Below, piece after piece: positions 27,801 to 36,320 of a stretch of DNA of 64,000 nucleotides; within the stretch, counting starts at the first letter, position 1; every line of letters begins with the position of its first letter. The notes under the pieces are model-generated. The model ran no database searches. It saw nothing but the letters and a program-made list of their open reading frames with translations, and had not been told where the DNA came from. The position numbers were made by a program, and so were the translations under genes. The stretch is from CAZKHG01 sp964552655. GTDB lineage: Bacteria > Bacteroidota > Bacteroidia > Bacteroidales > Tenuifilaceae. Location of the stretch: the NCBI GenBank assembly GCA_964552655.1, contig CAZKHG010000010.1, forward strand, positions 28,668-92,667, read 5' to 3'.

Positions 27801-28130
27801 TTCGCCATTAAGAACAAATGTTTCGCCTAGTTTAAGGTCTATATCCTTATAACTCATTGGAGTGTAACCCACAAATGAAATGGTAACTACATAAGGGCCG
27901 CCTACTCTTAAGCCTGTAAGCATGTAATTTCCATCTCCCAGTGAAGTTGTTCCGTAAGAAGTTCCGGATGGTTCATGAACGGCAACTATGGTTGCACCTG
28001 GTAGTGGAGCACCGTTGTTGTCCAGAACCCTTCCGTTAAGAGCAGAGGTTGTTACTCCTTGCGCGCCAACCATTACTGATGCCATTATCAGCAGTGCTAG
28101 CATTGATAAAAATCGAATCGTTTTCAACAT
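24825..28130 (-). CDS. TonB-dependent receptor with carboxypeptidase-like N-terminal domain (Oar-like)
   Basis: The 1101-residue outer-membrane protein has a signal peptide to about residue 23. A carboxypeptidase-regulatory-like beta-sandwich (LNGRVLDNNGAPLPGATIV, about 28-112) follows. The plug domain (about 120-235) includes VSALRNPILNSERTGAQTNISR and ITVDGAAFNNNFGL. A long barrel ends in the C-terminal aromatic GALLGLRFVF. Oar-like features are the GDNTYKGSVYSYMRP strand and the internal NGEFEKENVPG. There is no SusD partner nearby, so classic glycan uptake is unlikely; Oar relatives can also export or import peptides or proteins. It is monocistronic with its own terminator. Confidence 0.92.
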   Translation of the reverse strand: MLKTIRFLSMLALLIMASVMVGAQGVTTSALNGRVLDNNGAPLPGATIVAVHEPSGTSYGTTSLGDGNYMLTGLRVGGPYVVTISFVGYTPMSYKDIDLKLGETFVLNGELKESSTELEAVVVSALRNPILNSERTGAQTNISRRDITSLPTISRSITDLSRLTPQAQGNQFAGRDGRFNTITVDGAAFNNNFGLSSNPLPGGNAQPISLDAIDQVTVNIAPFDVRLSQFTGASINAVTRSGDNTYKGSVYSYMRPKSFTGSTVDGNEVSGANDRSSNNYGVSLGGPIIKNKVFFFVNGEFEKENVPGVSWKPSTDGNANADLMISRTTEADMIRVRDHLISTYNYDPGKYKDFDPFQNLNTKILARLDWNISAKHKLTFRYNDVVGTSDQSTNFNSGPPNNPRNSGRISSQSLAFSNSFYGFKNTVRSFTGEVNSAFTSNISNKFLASYTFIQDTRTSPSKLFPFVDIWQGGDQYMSFGYELFTFNNDVTNKTLSIVNNTTINMNQHTITLGASFDRLFFRNSYIREGTTYYRYASVDDFINNATPSGFGVTYGYNGNDAPGAELTFGLGAVYAQDEWKMTPDLKISLGVRFELPFFFDELVNNPAISALTFANGRKIDVGSWPHQTLLGSPRLGFNWDVKGDRSLQVRGGTGIFTGLLPFVWFTNQPTNSGVIQAPEIGWGTQGGAANLTGLTFQPDYKTFIASRPDLFPQSPSTLPNNSGLVEVSKDFRMPQVWRTNLAVDVELPYNMVFTGEALYGKDINAIQQININEAPANGTMTGVDNRPYWTTTASRKVVSTVGNATILSNTNEGYQYSFTAQLTKNFSNGFSGMFAYTYSMAKDISSNPGSAAYSAYSSNTAVGSLNNPGLSYSNFSTPHQLVGYASYKIEYAKMFATTITLSYRGYQSGRWSYTYSNDYNNDGISSDLMYIPKDATQITFTDFTYDSDGAGPEPATTMTALQQSDAFFEYIKSNAYLNSHMGEYAERFGHVQPWVHRFDVKVLQDIFSNFGSARKYTLQISLDLLNVGNMINDSWGATVYNPLASYDNVRLLTRTNNASIAAPTVRLNANTIDDFKTKTKLSKSISTSNTWGALLGLRFVF

Positions 28131-28225
28131 AGGTTAGGTTTTAGTGATTGGTTACTAATTTGAATTTCAAAATTATTTTTTGTTTGAATATTCCATGTAA
28201 AAAGCGGGTTAATTTACCATTAATT

Positions 28226-29479
28226 CTAAAGATTTGGAAATTTAGAAAAATCTTTTTCTAACAACCTGATAATCAGATTTGATGCACCCAATCCGTGTTC
28301 AATATAATCCCTGCATTTAGCCCCACACTCCTTTAAATATTCTTCTGATCCCATAAGTCTGGCTAAAATTAAATTGAGCTGTTCGCTGTTGCTTACTGAA
28401 AAGGCTGCGCCCATTTCCAGCAGATCATGCGCCTCCTGAAATTTCCGGTAATTTGGCCCGAAAATAATGGGTAAACCAAAAGCGGCAGCTTCAAGGGTGT
28501 TGTGGATTCCAGCCCCAAATCCACCACCGATGTAGGCGATATTCCCATAACGGTATGCAGAAGCCAGAACCCCAATGGTATCAATTATAAGAAACCTGGC
28601 TGTAGCGGGATCGCCCTCCTCTGGTTTTGTGAAAAGGATTGATTCAACATTTACCTTTTTTCTTAACCGTTCAATGGCACTATGATTTATCTCATGGGGG
28701 GCTATAATAAGCTTTATCTTGTCGGAATTTTTCTTGAAAAAATCGAGAATCAGCTCTTCGTCTTTAGGCCATGTGCTGCCACAAATAAATATTTTTGAGT
28801 TTGCCTTGAATTCTTCTAAAAGGGGAATTTCCTTCGCTGATTTTACATTGGCAGCCACCCGGTCGAAACGGGTATCCCCGGTGACAGTTACGTTATGTAT
28901 CCCAATGCTGTTCAATAGTTCCAATGAATGTTGAGTTTGTACAAAAAAGTGGGTGAAGTTGAACAGGAAATGTTTGTACCATTTTCCGTAGGATTTGAAA
29001 AACACCTGTTCATCACGAAAAATGGCAGAAATAATATACGTAGGAATGTTTTGCTTTTTCAGCTCGTTCAGGTAGTGGTACCAGAACTCGTATTTTACAA
29101 AAATGGCTGCAATTGGGTTGACTAATCTGATTAATTTTCTGGCATTATAACGAGTGTCGATGGGAAGGTATATAATATAATCGGCACCGGGGTAATTCTT
29201 CCGAATCTCGTAACCAGATGGGGAAAAAAAGCTAAGCAGCACTTTAATGTTTGGGTATCTGATTTTTAAAGCTTCAATCAGTGGTCGGCCCTGTTCAAAT
29301 TCCCCAAGGGAGGAGCAATGTATCCATACGGTTTGGGATTGTTTATCTATCTTTTGGGCCAGATTGCCCTGCCAGTTTTTACGACCCTTTAGCCATAGCT
29401 TTGCTTTGGTATTAAATGGGGAAACAAGAACAATAAGTGAATAGTAAATATAAATGGCTGAATTGTATAGAAACAACAT
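28226..29479 (-). CDS. waaA: 3-deoxy-D-manno-octulosonic-acid transferase
   Basis: The 417-residue GT30 enzyme adds Kdo to the lipid A precursor at the cytoplasmic face of the inner membrane. The N-terminal hydrophobic anchor (YNSAIYIYYSLIVLV) is followed by WIHCSSLGEFEQGRPLIEAL, with the catalytic Glu in the SLGE motif. VTGDTRFDRV and the C-terminal donor-binding IGGGFGAGIHNTLEAAAFGLPIIFGP match the family. It shows that the organism makes LPS. It is divergent from the outer-membrane gene at 29716 across 236 bp of AT-rich spacer. Confidence 0.95.
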   Translation of the reverse strand: MLFLYNSAIYIYYSLIVLVSPFNTKAKLWLKGRKNWQGNLAQKIDKQSQTVWIHCSSLGEFEQGRPLIEALKIRYPNIKVLLSFFSPSGYEIRKNYPGADYIIYLPIDTRYNARKLIRLVNPIAAIFVKYEFWYHYLNELKKQNIPTYIISAIFRDEQVFFKSYGKWYKHFLFNFTHFFVQTQHSLELLNSIGIHNVTVTGDTRFDRVAANVKSAKEIPLLEEFKANSKIFICGSTWPKDEELILDFFKKNSDKIKLIIAPHEINHSAIERLRKKVNVESILFTKPEEGDPATARFLIIDTIGVLASAYRYGNIAYIGGGFGAGIHNTLEAAAFGLPIIFGPNYRKFQEAHDLLEMGAAFSVSNSEQLNLILARLMGSEEYLKECGAKCRDYIEHGLGASNLIIRLLEKDFSKFPNL

Positions 29480-29715
29480 CTGGTCGGTAATTAGATCGTA
29501 AATTTATATTTTGAAATATATAATAACAATAAAAGTTTTTAACAAATCGTTAATAACCTATAATCAACTGATATATAGATTGATAAAAGTCAATTAAGAT
29601 TTTGATATTCATGAAATTTACCAAGTGGAAAATAGTTTGAATTTTTATGATCGCAATCAAAAAGGTATTAGAAATTTCTTTCATTTATCTTAGCATTTCT
29701 GAAATAATTCACTAA

Positions 29716-32700
29716 TTGACTAGAAAAATTCTCATATTTCAACTGCTGTTTTTCCTCAACCTGAGCACCTGGGCTCAGCTTAAGGGTAATTTCCGGTTCA
29801 GGGAAATTCAGGTTAAATCAGATACCATATTAGTTGATACCCTAAGCATTATCCCCGGTTCATTGATTGTTAGAACCGCCGATGGATCAATCCTGAATCA
29901 GGCCTTATATAAGTTTAACTATGCTGCATCACAGTTTATAATGGCTAAAACTGACAGTTCACATATAACACTGCATTTCAGCTATCGGGTTTACCCGATC
30001 AGCTTCAGCAAAACATGGTATAACAAGGATGAGCAGTTGCTGCTTTCTTCAGATAGCCTGATGGGGGCTTCGGCTTACAGGTATTCAGCTGGAAATTTTG
30101 CTGAAAAACCCTTTGGGGATAAAATGAATGTCACAGGCAGCATTGAAAGAGGGTTTAGTATTGGGAACAACCAGGATCTGGTTGTAAGTTCAGGGTTGAA
30201 CCTACAGCTAAACGGTGAACTTGGAAACGGCATTAAGCTCGAAGGGGCTATTACAGACAGATCAATACCATTTCAGGCACAGGGGAATACGCTCCGATTT
30301 GAAGAGTTTGACCGGGTTTTCATTAGGGCCTATACCAACGATTTTGAAGTTCAGGCGGGCGACATCACTGTTAACCCGCTTAAACCCGGCTTACTGGTGT
30401 TCGGGCGAAATGTTCAGGGTCTTTCGTTTTATTATCATCAGGGTATAGCAAACAACGATACAATCACAGTAAAATCAGCAGTTGCCGTTGCTAAAGGAAA
30501 ATTTGCCAGGAATTATATACAAGGTATTGAAAAAAATCAGGGACCCTACAAGTTGATCGGAGCCGAGGGGGAAACATTTATTGTGGTTATTTCCGGGAGC
30601 GAGAAGGTGTTTCTTGATGGAGAATTGCTCTCCCGGGGTGAAGCAAACCATTACACGATAGAATACAACACCGCAGAGATTACTTTCACTCCAAAAATTA
30701 TTATCAAATCAAATAGCCGGATTAATGTTGAGTTTGAATACACGGAACGCAGTTACACCCGTTATATTACCGCTGCTGATGTTGAACAAAGGAAAGGGGA
30801 TTTCCGTATTAAAACCTCTTTTTTCTCAGAGTCTGACAGTAAAAGCCAACCGCTTGATGCCAATCTCACTTCAGAGCAAATCAGTTTATTAAGTAGCATT
30901 GGGGATGATCTAAACTCGGCATTATCACCTCAGGCAGATTTTGTTAAATATCAACCCGATAAAATTTTATACTATAAGAAGGATACCCTTGTAAATGGAA
31001 TCACATACTCAATTTATATTCATTCAACTGATTCCCTAAACGCCCGCTACCAGTTGGAATTCAGTTATCTGGGTGAGGGCAATGGTAGCTATATACAGGT
31101 TTTTGGCAAAACAAACGGCAGGGTTTTTAAATGGGTTGCCCCTGAAAATGGGAAGATGAAAGGTGGCTATGAACCTGTAAAACAACTCGTAACCCCAAAG
31201 AAGAAGCAAATGATTTCTTTATCAATTTCAAAAGATTTGAAAAGAAATGGCCTTTTAAACGCAGAACTGGCAATCAATCGCAATGATCTTAATACCTTTT
31301 CACCCATTGACGATAAGGATAATTTTGGGAGTGCAGTAAAAGTGGATTATAAAGATTATTTTAATAACGATACCTCTGCCAGCACATGGCTTGAATTAAG
31401 TTCATTGATAACCAGTACAAATTTCAGGTATATTGATAGATATCGCCCGGTTGAATTCGAAAGGGATTGGAATCTTAGCTCTGCCTTAAGCGGAGGGAAT
31501 GAAAAAAATGCAGCCTTTTCATTTGGCCATCAGAAGGGGGGCAATATTATTGTTGGCGAGAGCGAGTTCTTACACATTGGAAGTGATTACAAGGGGTTTA
31601 AATACGGGTTAAGATCAAATGTTGTTCATAAAAAATATCGGAATAAACTTAACATCAGCAACCTCAACTCAGCTGATACGCTCATCAAAACCAATTTTTT
31701 CAGGGGAAAGGAGAACCTCAGGGTTGATTTCAACAAGATCAGCCTTGAGCTGGATTTAGAATCGGAACTTAATGATCAAAAGAGAATTGAATCCGGCCTG
31801 CTTTTCCCTAATTCCTACAGATGGTATCAGGCTGCAGTAAAAACAGGCCTGCCCGATTCTTTGCCATTTAAACTTAACGTATTGTATTCGTTTAGGAACG
31901 ATTTTAAAGCGCTTGGCGGTGAAATGGAAGCATATTCACAAGCGCAGGATTTTGGGGTAGCTTATGAAAAACAGGGGAAGCAGAGTAGCTACTCATTTTA
32001 TGCAGGATATCGTTTCTTTGTTCCAACGGATACATCAGTTTCAAACACATTAAAAAAAGAAGAACTGGCATTATGCAGGTTAAACTATTCCTACTCATTA
32101 CCCAATGGGTTTATTTCAACCAACATAAATTACGAACTTGGGAGCGGGCTGGAACCAAAGTACTACTATTACTATGTTGAAGTACCGGCGGGGCAGGGAA
32201 TTTTCACCTGGGTTGATTACAACAGCAACGGGATTAAGGAGGTTGATGAATTTGAAATAGCAAGTTTTAGGGATGAGGCCAGGTTTATCAGGATTAACCT
32301 GCCCAGCAATCAATATATTTCTGTGAATACCAGTATGGCAAACATTTTCTTTGATGTTAACCCCGTTGCCATTTTTTCTGATTCCACTTATTTTCATCGG
32401 TTCATTTCAAAAATAACCGACAGGATATCAATGGGAGGTCAACAGAAAAACCGGTCCCACGACCTGCTATATAAAACCAACCCATTTAACCAGCATGTTT
32501 ATGATTCGTTAATGGTAAGAACATCACAAAACATAATCAACTCTTTGGCATTTAACCGGTACAGTAGCATTTTCAGATTGGAATGGATGTTCAACCAGAA
32601 TTTGAATAAACAAATTCTCGCCAATGGGTTTGAAATTTCCAAGCAAACAACTAACCAGCTGATAATCTGGGGTGGATTATCTTCAACAACATCAATAATG

Positions 32701-33162
32701 CTTAAATATACTGATGAGGTTAAAAAACAGGAATCGGAATTTTTTAAAGCTAAAAATTATGAGTTGAACAGAAGAATTCCATACCTTAAGTTGAGGTTCA
32801 ATTCGGGTTATGCGTTTACTATTGAGGGGGGATTTGAATATGAAGATACCCGTAATATCGGCTCAACAGAAATTTTACGGCGACAAACAATTTTTGCAGA
32901 TTTGAACCTTAGCCTTTTAAATAAAATATGGTTGGGATTTAAGGGTAATTTATCAAAATTGGAGTATAAAGGAGCGTTGGGGACCCCAATTGAGTATGAA
33001 TTGCTGAAGGGGTTTAAGCCAGGGACAAACTCAACCTGGGAAATGAACATGCGCAGGAAGATTTCCAGCTATTTTGAGGTGGAGTTCAGCTATTCAGGTC
33101 GCTACCTTTCAACAGGTAAAATTATTAACGTTGGGAATTTCCAGGTAAGAGCAGTGTTTTAG
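29716..33162 (+). CDS. Large outer-membrane beta-barrel protein of unknown function (TTG start)
   Basis: The protein has 1148 residues. TTG 29716 directly follows an in-frame TAA (29713-29715), and the next ATG is about 70 codons on. Only the TTG start keeps the signal peptide TRKILIFQLLFFLNLSTWAQ. Residues of about 25-370 are soluble and beta-rich (LFGRNVQGLSFYYH, VFLDGELLSRGE, INVEFEYTERSYTRYI). The rest alternates polar and aromatic strands typical of a large barrel and ends ...NVGNFQVRAVF with a terminal Phe. I do not recognise a named family; a surface assembly or transport role is possible. The gene overlaps the converging gene at 33159 by four bases. Confidence 0.8.
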   Translation: MTRKILIFQLLFFLNLSTWAQLKGNFRFREIQVKSDTILVDTLSIIPGSLIVRTADGSILNQALYKFNYAASQFIMAKTDSSHITLHFSYRVYPISFSKTWYNKDEQLLLSSDSLMGASAYRYSAGNFAEKPFGDKMNVTGSIERGFSIGNNQDLVVSSGLNLQLNGELGNGIKLEGAITDRSIPFQAQGNTLRFEEFDRVFIRAYTNDFEVQAGDITVNPLKPGLLVFGRNVQGLSFYYHQGIANNDTITVKSAVAVAKGKFARNYIQGIEKNQGPYKLIGAEGETFIVVISGSEKVFLDGELLSRGEANHYTIEYNTAEITFTPKIIIKSNSRINVEFEYTERSYTRYITAADVEQRKGDFRIKTSFFSESDSKSQPLDANLTSEQISLLSSIGDDLNSALSPQADFVKYQPDKILYYKKDTLVNGITYSIYIHSTDSLNARYQLEFSYLGEGNGSYIQVFGKTNGRVFKWVAPENGKMKGGYEPVKQLVTPKKKQMISLSISKDLKRNGLLNAELAINRNDLNTFSPIDDKDNFGSAVKVDYKDYFNNDTSASTWLELSSLITSTNFRYIDRYRPVEFERDWNLSSALSGGNEKNAAFSFGHQKGGNIIVGESEFLHIGSDYKGFKYGLRSNVVHKKYRNKLNISNLNSADTLIKTNFFRGKENLRVDFNKISLELDLESELNDQKRIESGLLFPNSYRWYQAAVKTGLPDSLPFKLNVLYSFRNDFKALGGEMEAYSQAQDFGVAYEKQGKQSSYSFYAGYRFFVPTDTSVSNTLKKEELALCRLNYSYSLPNGFISTNINYELGSGLEPKYYYYYVEVPAGQGIFTWVDYNSNGIKEVDEFEIASFRDEARFIRINLPSNQYISVNTSMANIFFDVNPVAIFSDSTYFHRFISKITDRISMGGQQKNRSHDLLYKTNPFNQHVYDSLMVRTSQNIINSLAFNRYSSIFRLEWMFNQNLNKQILANGFEISKQTTNQLIIWGGLSSTTSIMLKYTDEVKKQESEFFKAKNYELNRRIPYLKLRFNSGYAFTIEGGFEYEDTRNIGSTEILRRQTIFADLNLSLLNKIWLGFKGNLSKLEYKGALGTPIEYELLKGFKPGTNSTWEMNMRRKISSYFEVEFSYSGRYLSTGKIINVGNFQVRAVF

Positions 33163-33551
33163 AAGATCCAAAGGAAAGTAATTTGCTTTTTAACGGATAA
33201 ATAGTAATCGATACCCAGCAACATCAACCCGATTACAAGTAGTAGTAATATGTATTTGCTGATAGCCAGAAAAGAAAACCCTGTTTTCAGCAGCTCAAAA
33301 TGAAAATGATTCATCACCGGTTTAAAGGCAAACAGCAGCCCGGATAATGCCAGCGCTAAAGGAATGGCCAGAAGTAACCAAAGGACAGGCGAAGACCACG
33401 CCTGCTTGGGTTTGATGTCCAGCTTTTCCAGTACATTCCCGGTAAAAGCATCGGAAGGGTTAACCCTCAGCTGTTTTAGCTTATCGGCAAGCCATGCATC
33501 ATCTAATTTCTCAGATTCCGATTCCGGTTTATAATTCATCTCATTTAACAT
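33159..33551 (-). CDS. Small membrane protein, possible anti-sigma factor
   Basis: The 130-residue protein has an acidic N-terminus (residues 1-50, LDDAWLADKLKQLRVNPSDAFTGNVLEKL) and three hydrophobic segments near 55-75, 88-100 and 103-122. Its position six bases after an ECF sigma gene suggests a membrane-bound sigma inhibitor or partner. No zinc anti-sigma motif (HxxxCxxC) is present, so that role is only inferred from context. Start could be ATG 33551 or 33539. Confidence 0.7.
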   Translation of the reverse strand: MLNEMNYKPESESEKLDDAWLADKLKQLRVNPSDAFTGNVLEKLDIKPKQAWSSPVLWLLLAIPLALALSGLLFAFKPVMNHFHFELLKTGFSFLAISKYILLLLVIGLMLLGIDYYLSVKKQITFLWIF

Positions 33552-33557
33552 AGCTCA

Positions 33558-34142
33558 TCAGTATAATAATGTTTTAATTTCCTTTTTAAGGAGTAACTCC
33601 AGGTTTGAGTATAATTTTGCCCGGCTTCTGAAAAGTTTAACCTTAACGTTCGATTCACTTAACCCGGTTATTGTTGATATTTCTGTGATGCTGTTTTCTT
33701 CAGTGTAGTACAAAGAAATAAGTGCCGATTCATCCGGGTCAAGCATATCAATAGCGCGGGTTAGGTACTCTTTTCTTTCGTCAGCAGACATCTTATCCAG
33801 CACATTTTGTGAATCATGCTGGGGGTTATTCAGGCTATCCAGGTCTGCCATTTGTGGTTTGCCTTTCCGTAATTTTGATATGGCATTATTATAGCAAATC
33901 CGGTATAACCAGGTGGAAAACTTGGAATCAAACCGGAAATTCTCGATGGATTTGAAAGCTTTCACAAAACAATCCTGTGCAGCCTCCTCGGCATCCTGTT
34001 GGTTTCTTAGTATCCGGTAGGAGAGGGTGTAAACCATCCCCTTGTAGCGGTCAACCAGGGTTGAAATAGCACGGGGATGGTTTAGTTTTGCAAGATCGAT
34101 AAGCTCTTCGTCGCGGAGCTTACTTATCTCCGTTTTGAACAT
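33558..34142 (-). CDS. ECF RNA polymerase sigma factor
   Basis: The protein has 194 residues from ATG 34142; an upstream ATG at 34169 would add nine. Region 2 is clear (VDRYKGMVYTLSYRILRNQQDAEEAAQDCFVKAF, FSTWLYRICYNNAI). Region 4 contains ESALISLYYTEENSITEISTITGLSESNVKVKLFRSRAKL, a sigma-4 HTH. It belongs to the SigW/RpoE-like group common in Bacteroidota. It sits between two small membrane-protein genes, overlapping the upstream one (stop at 34120), so the three form an operon. Confidence 0.93.
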   Translation of the reverse strand: MFKTEISKLRDEELIDLAKLNHPRAISTLVDRYKGMVYTLSYRILRNQQDAEEAAQDCFVKAFKSIENFRFDSKFSTWLYRICYNNAISKLRKGKPQMADLDSLNNPQHDSQNVLDKMSADERKEYLTRAIDMLDPDESALISLYYTEENSITEISTITGLSESNVKVKLFRSRAKLYSNLELLLKKEIKTLLY

Positions 34143-34479
34143 CTCGACGAGTGATAAAATAGTATGCAAGAAGACCTAATCCCCCAAATAGGAAAATCAT
34201 TGAGAAATAAGTCGGCTCATCTTTCAGTTCGGTAAGGGAATCAACCAGGATTGCTAAGAATAATCCAACCCCAAATCCAATGATAAGTAACGCCCATTTT
34301 AAAGCGCTATGCGAGTTTGGTTTTTTTGGAGCATAGAATAAGCGGGCATCTGCCCCTTTTTCAATCATAGCCATTCTCTCCCTGTTCCTGGTGTAGAAGT
34401 AGTAGTAAATTAAGAATCCAATAATACCAAGACTTAGTATTGTTGATACTAACCCCATAATAAATTCTGTTGTTTCCAT
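34120..34479 (-). CDS. DUF6249-type small membrane protein
   Basis: The 119-residue protein has a first membrane span at about 8-28 and the conserved block NRERMAMIEKGADARLF after it. Two further spans lie near 62-80 and 92-108. This layout matches DUF6249-type proteins encoded beside ECF sigma genes in Bacteroidota. Its 3' end overlaps the sigma gene start, so translation is coupled. It may modulate the sigma factor or envelope stress sensing; that is inference. Confidence 0.8.
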   Translation of the reverse strand: METTEFIMGLVSTILSLGIIGFLIYYYFYTRNRERMAMIEKGADARLFYAPKKPNSHSALKWALLIIGFGVGLFLAILVDSLTELKDEPTYFSMIFLFGGLGLLAYYFITRRDVQNGDK

Positions 34480-34534
34480 GCTATTAATTTTTAGAAGTTT
34501 TAACCGTTTGACATAACATTAGTGGAAGCGGTTA

Positions 34535-34570
34535 CAAAAAAAGCCAAAAACTTTTTCTGAGTTTTTGGCT
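34535..34570 (-). terminator. Rho-independent terminator downstream of the 34592 gene
   Basis: A 10 bp stem, AGCCAAAAAC (34542-34551) with GTTTTTGGCT (34561-34570), is followed on the minus strand by a T-run at 34541-34535. It is about 22 bp past the stop at 34592. Confidence 0.85.
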
Positions 34571-34591
34571 GTAGTATGGGGAACCATGATT

Positions 34592-35431
34592 TTACTTTGC
34601 CGATTTCACCACTTCAGCTGCAAAGGCGTCGATGGTTTTGGAATCGGTGGCGCCATAAAAATCGTAGTAGTATTCTATCAGGTACTTTTTAATCTCCTCA
34701 TCGTTCATCTTTTGGCGTTTAAGAATTGGGAGAATGGTGTTAAATTCATTTTTTAACGCCTCTTTATCTACAAAAACGAGGGTGAATTTTGTTATCTCTT
34801 CGCTGGTTTTTGTAGTGGCTTCATAGTTGTAAACAGCAAGGTTTGCAATCTCGTTACCCTCAACGGTTCCGGCATTGCTTGTTAAAATTTTATTTTTATC
34901 GAGCTGAATGGTTTGCTGCTCAAAACCAATTTTTTTCGATACAGGTTTGTTATCCACCCGATAGTAGAAAACAATAAACTTGTTGTCGCTCAACGGGTAT
35001 TTTTGTGGGTTAAGGGTAACATCCACCTTATCGCCAATTACAGAGAATTTTTCGTTACCGAAATAGTTCTTCAGATCGGCAATTTCATTTTCACTGGGGT
35101 TGAAACGGGCGGCCATCAGGCTGCGTTTTTTGGTGATAACGGCAATATCTTTAACCTTGGCGGTTAAAACCTGTTGTGATTCAGGTGCGGTAGGCTCAGT
35201 AAGCTTAATCTGAAAGCGCAACATGTTCTGATTAATAGCGATAACATAGGCGTCGATATTCTCAAATGTTAGCTGATCCTCGGCGCTTAGCACATCCCCA
35301 GCCTTAACTACTTTGCCGGAATTAAAGTAGGTAACTTTACCCTGCACCCTTGTAACATCGTATCGCTCCTGGGCGTTAACCCAAAGCCCGGTGACGAGAA
35401 ATAATACTAGTAAAAATTTTAGTGGTTTCAT
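34592..35431 (-). CDS. Exported protein of unknown function
   Basis: The 279-residue protein has signal peptide MKPLKFLLVLFLVTGLWVNAQ. A beta-rich opening (YDVTRVQGKVTYFNSGKVVKAGDVLSAEDQLTF) recalls FecR- or SH3-like folds. The central LNPQKYPLSDNKFIVFYY and the C-terminal helical DEEIKKYLIEYYYDF show no known domain. It has its own downstream terminator. It is probably periplasmic or surface-exposed; no partner is indicated by the neighbours. Confidence 0.75.
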   Translation of the reverse strand: MKPLKFLLVLFLVTGLWVNAQERYDVTRVQGKVTYFNSGKVVKAGDVLSAEDQLTFENIDAYVIAINQNMLRFQIKLTEPTAPESQQVLTAKVKDIAVITKKRSLMAARFNPSENEIADLKNYFGNEKFSVIGDKVDVTLNPQKYPLSDNKFIVFYYRVDNKPVSKKIGFEQQTIQLDKNKILTSNAGTVEGNEIANLAVYNYEATTKTSEEITKFTLVFVDKEALKNEFNTILPILKRQKMNDEEIKKYLIEYYYDFYGATDSKTIDAFAAEVVKSAK

Positions 35432-35531
35432 CTTTATTTATATTTATGTTATTAGTACTTGTTATATTTTACCAATTTAGTTGACTTTCTGTTTTGGGCA
35501 ATAAACATACCAAATTTAGTATAAAATTCCG

Positions 35532-35885
35532 CTAGCTGTTTGCAATTGCCTCTCTTTTTATCCTCGGTAATGATCCGATTATCAAATCGTACGAGTGATC
35601 TATCCATCCCTGGATGATTCTATCGGGAATTGTACCATCCATTTTGACGGTATTCCAGTGGGATTTGCTCATGTGGTATCCCGGTTCAACTGCGGCATAT
35701 CTTTCCCTGAGATCAATTGCCAGCTCAGGATCACATTTAAGGTTGATGCTCAGGTCGCCATCAAGGTTGACTAAAGCAAACATTTTACCGCCCACTTTGA
35801 AAACAAGCGTAACATCATCAAAAGGGAAACATTCAGTTGCTCCTTTCTTTGAGTTGCAGTAATCACGGAGTTCCTCGATATTCAT
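35532..35885 (-). CDS. MmcQ/YjbR family protein
   Basis: The 117-residue protein has the full YjbR fold signature: LRDYCNSKKGATECFPFDDVTLVFKVGGKMFAL, the SINLKCDPELA strand, PGYHMSKSHWNTV and the C-terminal IDHSYDLII. Members bind DNA in some reports, but the role is unproven. It is only 8 bp downstream of the YraN gene and is co-transcribed with it. Confidence 0.93.
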   Translation of the reverse strand: MNIEELRDYCNSKKGATECFPFDDVTLVFKVGGKMFALVNLDGDLSINLKCDPELAIDLRERYAAVEPGYHMSKSHWNTVKMDGTIPDRIIQGWIDHSYDLIIGSLPRIKREAIANS

Positions 35886-35893
35886 TTTTAGTT

Positions 35894-36274
35894 TTAAAAT
35901 GAAGGTTGAAAAGCATCCTCTATATGTTCCAGCGCGTGATTGTTGTTATGTAAAACGATAGATATGATATCAAATTGTACATCCATATCCAAATTAAATT
36001 CCTGAACATAGGCCTCAGCCGCTTCAATCATCATTCGCTGTTTTTTTCTTCGTACTGCCTCTTTCGGTTCTTCCCAGTAATCGGTCCAGCGGGTTTTTAC
36101 CTCAACAATTACCAACAAGTTGTCTTTAACTGCAACAATATCCAGCTCCTTATGCCCAAAATGCCAGTTGGTGTGACGAATTTTAAACCCATTTGCTATC
36201 AGGTATTTTTGGGCGATGGCTTCGCCAAGTTTTCCCAATTCCCTTGGGTTTCCAGCTTCTTTAGCTTGTACCAT
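35894..36274 (-). CDS. YraN/UPF0102 endonuclease-fold protein
   Basis: The 126-residue protein carries the conserved LGEAIAQKYLIANGF helix and the PD-(D/E)XK-like core HKELDIVAVKDNLLVIVEVKTR, followed by RRKKQRMMIEAAEAYV. Its biological role is still unclear. It lies 46 bp downstream of the LD-carboxypeptidase gene and is probably in one operon with it and with the YjbR gene. Confidence 0.92.
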   Translation of the reverse strand: MVQAKEAGNPRELGKLGEAIAQKYLIANGFKIRHTNWHFGHKELDIVAVKDNLLVIVEVKTRWTDYWEEPKEAVRRKKQRMMIEAAEAYVQEFNLDMDVQFDIISIVLHNNNHALEHIEDAFQPSF

Positions 36275-36320
36275 GTTTTACCGATGGTTAATGCCAGGTT
36301 TAAAGGGGATAATTTTGCTT

